Shown: piece after piece, positions 20,078 through 28,619 of the stretch
Position numbering within the stretch: the first letter of the stretch is position 1
Layout of the letters: each line of letters starts with the position of its first letter
Origin: Clostridium saccharoperbutylacetonicum N1-4(HMT)
GTDB taxonomy: Bacteria; Bacillota; Clostridia; Clostridiales; Clostridiaceae
Assembly (NCBI RefSeq): GCF_000340885.1
Contig: NC_020291.1
Span: 5,331,001 to 5,395,000 of the forward strand
Reading direction: 5' to 3'
Length of the DNA: 64,000 bases
The notes under the pieces: model-generated
Databases searched by the model: none
Told to the model about the DNA's origin: nothing
What the model saw: the letters and a program-made list of their open reading frames with translations, nothing else
Program-made: the position numbers and the translations under genes

Positions 20078-20091
20078 TGTAAACGTTTTTG
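20078..20091 (-). promoter_or_regulatory. Catabolite-responsive element (cre) candidate
   Basis: The 14 bases TGTAAACGTTTTTG fit the CcpA consensus TGWAARCGYTTWNN at every position. They lie 69 bp upstream of the binding-protein start and overlap a possible TTTACA -35 box. Glucose repression of the xylo-oligosaccharide operon through CcpA is inferred. Confidence 0.65.
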
Positions 20092-20281
20092 TCTACGAAA
20101 TAAAGTTTATCACTTGTACATACATCCAACAACCTAACAAATTATATAAAAAACATTAAAAATTATATATTTGTATAAATATAGCAATTATCATTTATCA
20201 ATGATCACTGGTCAATTACTATTGATTTCCTTTGAAAATCAATTATCTACGGACAAACCCATTTTCAAAAAATCTATTTTT

Positions 20282-20702
20282 TATAAAGATATCCAAAGCG
20301 AGAATTAGACTTATGCAACAATTACCGAAATCAAATACATTTATCTTCCACAGGACTAGTGAAATTTTCGCTGGAAGGTTCTAAATGGCAGCTTGTCGTC
20401 ATTTCAGCGTGTTCCAGATGTAAAATCCCCAAGGAGAAAGTTCATGTTTCCAAATATAAAAGCTCCAGGGAGAAAGTTCGTGTTTCCAAATATAAAATTT
20501 GGACACTTACTTTTTGGACATTCACTTTTGGACAAGCTATAAATGAAACAAGCCCCCATTATGAACCTTCATCAGCTCAATTTCACATGCCTGCTTCCAA
20601 AAAAATGTATCTGGTTTCTAGTGTAGTGTTACGATTATAATTTCTCAATGATGCATGTATATTCCATTTATAAGTTTGATTCTTAAATTGGATATCTATA
20701 TA
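20282..20702. repeat. Foldback intergenic element, copy 2 (expanded apical region)
   Basis: About 420 bp in the same orientation as copy 1, with ends TATAAAGATATCC and GGATATCTATA. It carries an extra apical segment (20427-20535) absent from copies 1 and 3: two 36-nt units on one side (GAGAAAGTT at 20434 and 20470) and shorter GGAC-phased units of 14-15 nt on the other (20501, 20516, 20530). The right end directly touches the carboxylesterase stop codon (20703). It lies between the end of the 34039-20703 block and the operon starting at 20009. The remaining 20092-20281 stretch is AT-rich with no gene seen. Confidence 0.9.
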
Positions 20703-22235
20703 CTATAGATTCTTTTCTTTTTTGAAATACTCTTTTACTAGAAATTTCATCAGATCACTAGGCTGTTCCTTTATAAATTCAGCCTTTTCACCAAATACCA
20801 TTCCATATGGCATTTCAGTAGTGTAGCTTTCCCAATGTGGCATATCCTCTCCAGTTGCATCTTTACCATTTGGATTTCCAGAACAGATAAAATTTGTCCA
20901 ATAGTTGCACATTTGACGAGCAAGATCATAATGCTTGCCAGTAAATGGCCTCCAACATTTAGCAAGGGTCTCAAAAAAGAACCAAAGGTCTACAGAATGG
21001 AATGTTCCTGGATTATCCCATCCTGGTATTTTTGCATCAAAATTATAATAATATAAAGGACTATTAGCATTTGTATCACCATTAGCCTGCCCAATAATAT
21101 GAATGCCATATTCAATACTACTCACTGATGCCTTTTCTATTACTTCTTCGATATTAGCTGATTGATCAGCTTTGCAAAGCTTAAGATATTCCTCTGCAGC
21201 ATCTCCAAACATTTCAAAAGCCATTTCTTTAAATTCATCTATATTCTTAACTTTTGGAACATTAAAAAATTCAGAAGAAGTGTGGCCAAAAAGCACAGGA
21301 ACCATCAATCTCTTATTTTTAATAAAAAGCTCAAGTGCATCCCCTACACAAAACACATTATCATGAACAGTTCCCCAATATTTCTTATATTCAACAGATT
21401 TATCTCTAATATATTTTGCATCAAGCTTACGTGCTTCACTAAGTGAAGACACTCCTAAAAATTCAAAGAATTTTATTCCTTCCTGCTCAGCTTCTGCTAG
21501 ATTGTACTTATCTAAAGGCATAGGATTTCCTTTATAAAGTGTAGTGATAATACCACTTTCTATAATAGCCTTTTGACAAAAGCCTTCATTTTGAGGTGAA
21601 GTTATTTGAGTCATTACACTTCCACCTCCAGCAGACTGCCCCCCAATTGTAATATTATTAGGATCACCACCAAAAGCTTCAATATTACGTTTAACCCATA
21701 GTGTACCTGCCCTTTGATCTAGGTTTCCAAAATTAGCTGGTGCTTCTGGAGCTTCTGCTGTTATTTCAGGATGGCATAAAAATCCTAAAACATTCAAACG
21801 ATAATTTACTGTTACAACAACTACACCTCTTCGTGCAATACGCTCACCATCAAATTCCATTTCTGCTGTATTCCCAAACTGAAGCGCTCCTCCAAAGTAC
21901 CATACAAATACAGGTAATTTTTCATTAGGATTACATGCTGGCGTCCATACATTTAAGTATAAACAATCTTCATCCATAGGAATGTCTGGATCTACAGCCC
22001 ATTCCCTTGTATAAATGTTATTATCATCTATAACTGTCTGTGCTTGCATTGATATTGGGGCAAATTCAAATGCTTTTAAAACACCTTCCCAGTCCTTTGC
22101 AGGCTTTGGAGCACGCCAGCGGTTTTCACCTACTGGTGGAGCAGCAAATGGAATACCTTTAAAACTTGTTATACGTGGATCTGCTGCTGGCAATCCCTGA
22201 ACAATACCATTTTCGACTTTTACTCTTCTTAACAT
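20703..22235 (-). CDS. Type-B carboxylesterase
   Basis: A 510-residue alpha/beta-hydrolase of the carboxylesterase type-B family. The nucleophile is Ser201 in TIGGQSAGGGS, the family motif EDCLYLNVWTP is at 89-99, and the catalytic His is probably in FHSVDLWFFF. The oxyanion region reads VWYFGGAL instead of the usual HGGG-containing loop. No signal peptide is present, so it should act in the cytoplasm. Given GH39, GH43 and GH115 neighbours it may remove acetyl or feruloyl esters from xylan fragments, but this is context only. The gene is last in its unit and its stop codon abuts a foldback element. Confidence 0.85.
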   Translation of the reverse strand: MLRRVKVENGIVQGLPAADPRITSFKGIPFAAPPVGENRWRAPKPAKDWEGVLKAFEFAPISMQAQTVIDDNNIYTREWAVDPDIPMDEDCLYLNVWTPACNPNEKLPVFVWYFGGALQFGNTAEMEFDGERIARRGVVVVTVNYRLNVLGFLCHPEITAEAPEAPANFGNLDQRAGTLWVKRNIEAFGGDPNNITIGGQSAGGGSVMTQITSPQNEGFCQKAIIESGIITTLYKGNPMPLDKYNLAEAEQEGIKFFEFLGVSSLSEARKLDAKYIRDKSVEYKKYWGTVHDNVFCVGDALELFIKNKRLMVPVLFGHTSSEFFNVPKVKNIDEFKEMAFEMFGDAAEEYLKLCKADQSANIEEVIEKASVSSIEYGIHIIGQANGDTNANSPLYYYNFDAKIPGWDNPGTFHSVDLWFFFETLAKCWRPFTGKHYDLARQMCNYWTNFICSGNPNGKDATGEDMPHWESYTTEMPYGMVFGEKAEFIKEQPSDLMKFLVKEYFKKEKNL

Positions 22236-22354
22236 ATTAATTTAATCCTTTCCATAAGCTAAATTTTAGTGCCTTCGTCACATAATTGTAGTTGCCAATT
22301 AATGAATAAATAATGATGAAAGAAGACTAATTTCCATGCCATAAAAAATCATTA

Positions 22355-23860
22355 TTACATTCCATAAAATTCTTCTTTATTGTATCCAAGGTACGTATCT
22401 GTGTTATCCGTAACTGGTAAAATTTCTACCATACATAAGTGATTGCAAGGAATTTTTAATTCCATTTTATAAATTCCTTCTTGTTCAATTAATCTATCAT
22501 CTGTTTGAAGCGGTTCTGCAGAATTTTTTAATATATCTAATTGTTCTTTATTTAAGCTTCGCGGCTTTCCAAGATTACTCCATGTTTTCATTGGATTTGC
22601 GTGCTGTCCACCAACTTCTTTTTTTACTGCAATGGCTTGTTCTCCTATAGCAGGTAGCAATAATTCATAAACTTCATCAGAATATTCTTTATCGCCTTTC
22701 ACATCTTTGTAGTTCCAGCCAATAATTACATACCTATCATCATTTTTAGTAATAACTAAATGTTCATCCCTGTAAAGCAGTTCCTTACCAGCTTTAGAGA
22801 AAAACTCAAAAGCATAAAATGTCGGTTTTTTTATAGAATTTAAAGCAATTAACCCAAAGCCTCCATGGAATACTGATTTAGGAACGTCCAATTCCTCAAA
22901 TACATCACTAAAGGTCCAGTAAGAATAAGAATCAGCATATTCTCCAGCCTCACTAAGAATACGAGCAATATATGCTGCATGAAAATCCATATCATGCACT
23001 GGACAAATTGGAACATAAGAACTATTAAATTCTGTTATATGAAGCGGCATATTAGCTATACGCGAATAATCCTTCATAATCCTTCTAGTTTCTTTAAGCT
23101 CTTCAATCATGTAAGTTGGATCATTCAAAGTATGATATATATAATGTCCTCGGTCAGTTTGCTGATCAGCAGTATAGCAATGGCGAGTAATAAAATCTAA
23201 CGGTGAGTCATTTTCAATACAGTGCTCAAAGAATGCTCGTAGCCATTTTTCTGTTTCAACACCACAAATTGCAGGGCCTCCTATCTTGATTCTTGGATCT
23301 ATTTTCTTAACAGCTTCTGCTGAATAATCATAAAGCTTGAAATATTCCTCCATGGTTCCAGCCCAAAATACAATATTGGGTTCATTCCATACTTCTATAG
23401 GCCATGTTACTACTTCTTCTCTACCATATCTATCTATTAAATGAGTTAAAGTAGCTGTAATTAACTCGGCCCATTTTTCAAAGGATACAGGAGGCGTTAC
23501 ATTTCCCTTCCAATAAAATACTGTATTATCACCAGTTTTAAGTTTTTCCGGCATAAATCCAAGTTCTAGAAATGGCTTAATTCCATTTTCCAGATAAGTA
23601 TCCATAATTCTATCTAAATACGTAAAATTATAAAAAGGATATATTTGCCCATCCATTTCACATTCACGATATATTCCTACATCATCACAAAACAATCCAT
23701 GACCACGGATATACTTGAAATGTATTGACTGTTGAGCTATTTTTAAATGGTCAATGTATTCCTTTTGAAGTGCTAGTCCCATTCTTCCAGTGCCAACACA
23801 ATATGACGCATTATTCTTAAATAAATTGCCTGAAACAGGCACCTTAACTTCCTTTAACAT
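22355..23860 (-). CDS. xynB: Beta-xylosidase, GH39
   Basis: A 501-residue retaining GH39 enzyme releasing xylose from the non-reducing end. The acid/base is Glu160 in WPIEVWNEPN and the nucleophile is Glu277 in LHITEFNSSY; these are the same numbers as in the Thermoanaerobacterium XynB, which supports the start chosen. TIM-barrel followed by a beta-sandwich. No signal peptide. AAGGAGG lies upstream of the ATG. It is 34 nt after the GH43-Ig gene and 119 nt before the carboxylesterase, with no terminator in that gap. Confidence 0.93.
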   Translation of the reverse strand: MLKEVKVPVSGNLFKNNASYCVGTGRMGLALQKEYIDHLKIAQQSIHFKYIRGHGLFCDDVGIYRECEMDGQIYPFYNFTYLDRIMDTYLENGIKPFLELGFMPEKLKTGDNTVFYWKGNVTPPVSFEKWAELITATLTHLIDRYGREEVVTWPIEVWNEPNIVFWAGTMEEYFKLYDYSAEAVKKIDPRIKIGGPAICGVETEKWLRAFFEHCIENDSPLDFITRHCYTADQQTDRGHYIYHTLNDPTYMIEELKETRRIMKDYSRIANMPLHITEFNSSYVPICPVHDMDFHAAYIARILSEAGEYADSYSYWTFSDVFEELDVPKSVFHGGFGLIALNSIKKPTFYAFEFFSKAGKELLYRDEHLVITKNDDRYVIIGWNYKDVKGDKEYSDEVYELLLPAIGEQAIAVKKEVGGQHANPMKTWSNLGKPRSLNKEQLDILKNSAEPLQTDDRLIEQEGIYKMELKIPCNHLCMVEILPVTDNTDTYLGYNKEEFYGM

Positions 23861-23893
23861 ACGTAAGGCCTCCTTAATAAATTAATTGCTATA

Positions 23894-25708
23894 TTACTTT
23901 ACAATGATATCCATAGTTACATTTCTTAACTCTGGATTCAAATCCTTTTCCTCTATTAAATCCAATACTGGATAATCATCAATATCAAAATGAACACGAC
24001 GAAGTCCAGAAGATCTAGGTCCATCAACCCCTGGTCTTGCATGATAAGCATTCCATACGTTTCCCTCATCATCTATAACATAAGAATTATGACCAGGTCC
24101 ATATTCTCCAGGTGCACTTCTGGAAGTAAGTAAAGGATAATTTCCCTTTTCCCAGCTAGAAGGGTCTAATAAATCTGCATTTTTGTCTGCACAGAGTAAT
24201 CCTACAACATAAGTAGCATCTATCATTGCACTAGCAAAGGTTAAAAATAACTTTTCATCTCTTATCAAGGCAAATGGTCCTTCATCAACAAAAACATTGT
24301 TATTTGCCCAGCCATAATCTGGTTTAGATAGAACTACTGGATCACTTATAAGTTTCCACGGTTCTTTTGGATCAACCTTAGCAATATAAAGCCATGCTCC
24401 AAGATCCTCTGGTAAAAATTCACGTTGTGACCAAACTACATAATACTCTCCCTTTATTTCAAAATTTGTCATGTCTAGAGAAATATTCTTCCCTGCTTCA
24501 CATAAATAAGTCCCATCTTTCTTTAATACACGGTGTGGTCTAGACCAGTCTGCTGCATTCATTGGATTTCCATCTTTTTTTAACTTCATAACATGTGATT
24601 CTTCATAAAAAAACTCTCCCGAAGTCGCCCCATGGAAGATATATAAATCTCCTTCAACTATGTGAAATTCTGGTGCCCATAAAAGACCTTTAATATCCTC
24701 ATACATATTAGAATCAATTATTAATTTTTCTTCAGCCTTTAATAAATCTGGTATATTATCTGCTTCTCTCATATATAAGCTGTGATTTCCATCAGCATCA
24801 TTTGTTGCAATAAAATAATATTTTCCCTTCCATTTACCTATACATGGGTCTGCACGATCAGTAGCAATAGGAAATTCATAATGATCTTGATGTACTTTAC
24901 CTGTAATTCTATAGTTTCCTGGCTTATTCCAATCTATCTCAGATAAATTCCAATCTACATTCTTCATAGCTGTTGTGCCATCACTATAAATAGCAGTAAC
25001 TTTTACAGCTTTCAGTTCATTTTCTGATGCAACATTTACACTTTCAGGTACTTTTATTTCCACATTAGTAGGTACTATAAGCTTGCAAATAAGGCGATGT
25101 GCTACCTCTGATGAAACACCTATAACATTCCTTGGCACTATTCCCTCTATTTCTGTATTAACAGTTTCTATAATAAACGCTTCTGTATTTTCAGGCATGG
25201 AAGCACTGTTTATATTCAATATATCAGCAGTAAAATTCTTATAATAGTTCCCATTCTCGTCACTCCAACAAATTACATAAACTTTTTTATCCTCATCATA
25301 ATGACATTTAATATCACTTACATAAGTATCTCCTTTTAAATCAATCAAACCAATTTCTTTATACTGTAAAAGATCTTCTGAAGTAAATAAAAGCACTCGA
25401 CCTTTGCCCTGCTCATCATTTTCACCTTCTGCCTCTGTACGTATAGCAATAACACCAAAAGTACCATCTGCCAAATAAAATAAATAAGGATTTTTCAAGC
25501 TCTTTGCATTAAGAGATCCATTATCATTTTCTGTAGCCTTAGCAAACAAAACTCCTGAATTGTGATTTAATTCCTGAAATTCCACTCCATCTTCACTGTA
25601 GGCAATATGCATACTATATGCCAATTTCTCTGAATAAATTAAATTTTCCTGTGGTTTTCTTGTATAACAAAGTACATAGTTTAAATCCTTTTTAATTTTA
25701 GTTATCAT
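23894..25708 (-). CDS. GH43 enzyme with N-terminal propeller-like and Ig-like domains
   Basis: A 604-residue multi-domain protein. Residues 1-200 read like part of a GH43/GH32-type propeller (LLFTSEDLLQYKEIG) but lack a full catalytic set. Residues about 210-275 form a bacterial Ig-like domain (VKVTAIYSDGTTAMKNVDW, then PGNYRITGKV). From 280 on lies a GH43 catalytic propeller with base Asp287 in DRADPCIGKW, LLWAPEFHIV and an acid candidate Glu in VDEGPFALI. It is probably an alpha-L-arabinofuranosidase or xylosidase. An Ig domain is unusual in a protein without signal peptide. It lies between GH115 and GH39 genes; AGGAGG precedes the ATG. Confidence 0.82.
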   Translation of the reverse strand: MITKIKKDLNYVLCYTRKPQENLIYSEKLAYSMHIAYSEDGVEFQELNHNSGVLFAKATENDNGSLNAKSLKNPYLFYLADGTFGVIAIRTEAEGENDEQGKGRVLLFTSEDLLQYKEIGLIDLKGDTYVSDIKCHYDEDKKVYVICWSDENGNYYKNFTADILNINSASMPENTEAFIIETVNTEIEGIVPRNVIGVSSEVAHRLICKLIVPTNVEIKVPESVNVASENELKAVKVTAIYSDGTTAMKNVDWNLSEIDWNKPGNYRITGKVHQDHYEFPIATDRADPCIGKWKGKYYFIATNDADGNHSLYMREADNIPDLLKAEEKLIIDSNMYEDIKGLLWAPEFHIVEGDLYIFHGATSGEFFYEESHVMKLKKDGNPMNAADWSRPHRVLKKDGTYLCEAGKNISLDMTNFEIKGEYYVVWSQREFLPEDLGAWLYIAKVDPKEPWKLISDPVVLSKPDYGWANNNVFVDEGPFALIRDEKLFLTFASAMIDATYVVGLLCADKNADLLDPSSWEKGNYPLLTSRSAPGEYGPGHNSYVIDDEGNVWNAYHARPGVDGPRSSGLRRVHFDIDDYPVLDLIEEKDLNPELRNVTMDIIVK

Positions 25709-25756
25709 ATATTTCTTCCTCCTTGATAATTTATAATAATTCTACCTTTACCACTA

Positions 25757-28600
25757 TTATTCTTTATAATAAAGACTTTCTTCTGGTCCCAAAAATGAAT
25801 CTTTAAGTTTTCCTTTTGATAAAACAAGCTTTTGTAATACTACTCCTGCATCTAACCCATAAAACTTTAATCTATGCATTCCCTTACTCAACCTGTGTTT
25901 AGTCGTAGTTATATGAATATTTTCCAGTACTCCATCACACCAAATATCATTATCATAGCTACCAGTAATAAAATCTTTTGGTAAAGTATCTGCTATAATT
26001 GGACTTTCATCATCAAAAGCTACAGCATATTTTAATCTACTATTTTCATAAAGATTATTTGTAGGTGCAACATAGGTTGTTAATGTATACTCTTCATCAT
26101 TATTTACTCTTAATAAGTATTCTAAATATGGTGCCTGCTCCGGTTTTTCAAAGGACACAGTTGTAGGAAACATCTTCATTGATGACAAAGTACGTCCATA
26201 GTTTTCAAGTACTTTCCATTCCACATTTGATTTTGCAATATTATTTGCTGTATGCTCTGCTTCAATAGAAACTACATCATGTGTTTCAATAAATGTCCTA
26301 TTAGGTAGATCTGTAATATCTATAACTTCAACTATAATCTTTACCTTTACTATTTTCCCTGAGCCAGAAATAGTTATAAAGCCATCTAATGATTTTGATA
26401 CTTTGTCCCAATCTATTGAAACAATAATATCCTTTCCAGTAGAAATACTTCCATGCATACTATTTACCTTTATAAAATCTGAACTCGTTTCCACTTTATA
26501 ATCAAATTCTGTACTTCCACCATTACTGATCGTGATAAAATAGCTTTCTTTCCCCAGGTTTGTGAATACTGGTAGTTCTGCTATACCTTCATTATATGCC
26601 TCTTCAGTTCCCTGAATATCTACAATCATAATACTTCTTTTTTCTGGAATAACGCTATAAATTTCTGGATATGTCCAACCATCAGGGCTCCATTCTTTAT
26701 ATCCAATATGAGGAGAGCTCATCATTCCCTTCCACTTACCAGCTGACATACTTTCATTGTAATACTTCTGCATATCAATATCTTTTTCCTTACATTCTTC
26801 AACCAATAAAGCATAATTATTAGCAAGAATACTCTTTCGTCTATAATACAAATTGTTTAATCCTGCACATATCTGCATTTTAATAACATTTGCTGATGCC
26901 ACGGAAGGATAGTAAACTAACTGATAGTATGCATCCTTATAAACTTCTGGAATCTGCTCGTAATATTTTTGGGCTTTCCCCTCTATATCGATTACCTTTT
27001 CAAGAACTCTTTTAGCTTCATTATAATTTATACAGCTGTATGTCGAAGCATACGTAACCTCTGGTTTTCTGCTTCCACTCATTTTCGTATAGTCTGTTAA
27101 TACACTTTCAATTCCATCTATTAAATCCTCTTTAACAGCATTTCCAAATTGTTGTAGAGCCCACTTCTTTGTGTATTCTTTGGTCTTATTCCTTCCATTG
27201 ATTCCCCAAGTTTCAAAGTCATATGCTAAATCTAAGAAGTATGATACAGGGAATTCCATTGGCTTTAAATCTCCGATATTAACGATCCATATATCTCTTA
27301 CACCATAATCATAAGCCATAGACATTTGTTCCCATACTTTTTCAAGAGGAGTTGTATTTACCCATTCATAAGAACGTGGACCTCCATGATAATCAAAATG
27401 GTAATACATTCCCCAACCAGCTTTACGATTTCGCTCTTTTTCTGTTGGTAGTGTACGTACACTTGCAAAGTTATCATCTGCCAGCATAATTGTTACATCG
27501 TCCAATTCATTCCAAGTTCTTAAACCTTCTGCTTTATCTGTTCCATACCAATATTTCTCAACTTCTTTATATATAGTAAGAACCTTAGGTACATTATTTA
27601 AACCTTGCTCTATTAATAAACGTTTTTGCGTTCTAATAATATTCTTTAATAGTTCAATATTCTCTTCTTCAGAACCTTTTAAAGCAGAATCCTGCTCTCC
27701 TCTCATGCCTATTGTGATTAAGCTTTCAAGTTTTTTGTTTCGCTTAAGACCATCTTCCCAAAACTTTGTAATAGCATCAGCATTACTTGAAAAATCCCAT
27801 GCTTCATTTTCACCATACTTATGGTGAATTTGTTTCCATTCCTCACCTGCACGAAACATAGGCTCATGATGAGAGGTTCCCATTACAATACCATATGTAT
27901 CAGCAAGCTCAGCATTAGCTAAAGGATAACTTTTTCCATTTTCACTAAATACAGCACTCCACATAGCTGGCCACATAAAGTTCCCTTTTAATCTAAGAAT
28001 CAATTGGAATACTTTATCATAAAATTCTTCATTAAAGTCTCCAAAGGTATTAGTTACCCAAGAGCCTAAGGATGGCCATTCATCGTTTAAAAAGAATCCT
28101 CTATATTTTACAGATGGTTCCTTGGAAGTAATATTTAAATCTTCTTCTGAAAAAACAAGTTCAGATTTTTTTACTGGTACAACATCACCAAAGTAAACCC
28201 AAGGACTTACTCCAATTAATTCGGATACACGGTAAATACCATAAATTGTTCCTCTCTTTTCACTTCCAACTATAACAACAGCCTTCTCTATACCTTCAAT
28301 CGGCTTTTCAACAACCTGTATCTTATAACATTCACGCTTGTCCTTTATAGAGGATACATCTAATATGCCTTTTAAAATTAATGAATCTATTAAGTCATTA
28401 TTTCCTATAGAACCTGCAATTACTATGGTTTCTTTTAATTCTTCTATAACATTTACCACTTTTGGAGTTACTCCAGTAACCATATTGATGTCTTCTACAA
28501 AAGAATTTGCTACAAGCTTTAAGCCCTTATAATCTTTTCCTTTTGGATCTATATATATTGCTGCTGCTTTTCCTAATTTAGCAATCATTACATTTTTCAT
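25757..28600 (-). CDS. Xylan alpha-1,2-glucuronidase, GH115
   Basis: A 947-residue protein matching GH115, enzymes that remove (4-O-methyl-)glucuronic acid from xylan and its oligosaccharides, including internal positions. The N-terminal domain (1-160) ends in SPWVYFGDVVPV, followed by the barrel with YRGFFLNDEWPSLGSW, LKGNFMWPAMW, GTSHHEPMFR and ITIGMRGEQD. A C-terminal beta-domain covers about 780-947. Length is normal. No signal peptide, so it works on imported decorated oligosaccharides. Free glucuronate could pass to the uxaC/uxuB genes near the window end. The gene is 19 nt upstream of no other CDS on its strand but directly follows the ABC exporter genes. Confidence 0.92.
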   Translation of the reverse strand: MKNVMIAKLGKAAAIYIDPKGKDYKGLKLVANSFVEDINMVTGVTPKVVNVIEELKETIVIAGSIGNNDLIDSLILKGILDVSSIKDKRECYKIQVVEKPIEGIEKAVVIVGSEKRGTIYGIYRVSELIGVSPWVYFGDVVPVKKSELVFSEEDLNITSKEPSVKYRGFFLNDEWPSLGSWVTNTFGDFNEEFYDKVFQLILRLKGNFMWPAMWSAVFSENGKSYPLANAELADTYGIVMGTSHHEPMFRAGEEWKQIHHKYGENEAWDFSSNADAITKFWEDGLKRNKKLESLITIGMRGEQDSALKGSEEENIELLKNIIRTQKRLLIEQGLNNVPKVLTIYKEVEKYWYGTDKAEGLRTWNELDDVTIMLADDNFASVRTLPTEKERNRKAGWGMYYHFDYHGGPRSYEWVNTTPLEKVWEQMSMAYDYGVRDIWIVNIGDLKPMEFPVSYFLDLAYDFETWGINGRNKTKEYTKKWALQQFGNAVKEDLIDGIESVLTDYTKMSGSRKPEVTYASTYSCINYNEAKRVLEKVIDIEGKAQKYYEQIPEVYKDAYYQLVYYPSVASANVIKMQICAGLNNLYYRRKSILANNYALLVEECKEKDIDMQKYYNESMSAGKWKGMMSSPHIGYKEWSPDGWTYPEIYSVIPEKRSIMIVDIQGTEEAYNEGIAELPVFTNLGKESYFITISNGGSTEFDYKVETSSDFIKVNSMHGSISTGKDIIVSIDWDKVSKSLDGFITISGSGKIVKVKIIVEVIDITDLPNRTFIETHDVVSIEAEHTANNIAKSNVEWKVLENYGRTLSSMKMFPTTVSFEKPEQAPYLEYLLRVNNDEEYTLTTYVAPTNNLYENSRLKYAVAFDDESPIIADTLPKDFITGSYDNDIWCDGVLENIHITTTKHRLSKGMHRLKFYGLDAGVVLQKLVLSKGKLKDSFLGPEESLYYKE

Positions 28601-28619
28601 AATACATATTTTCCTCCGC

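Noticed and set aside
20427..20500. CRISPR-like repeat-spacer pattern
   Set aside because: Only two 36-nt units, directly adjacent without unique spacers, and they are part of the foldback element; no cas genes.
20359..20640. Plus-strand frame of 93 codons
   Set aside because: It lies wholly inside foldback copy 2, and repeated residues come from the tandem units; no start signals.
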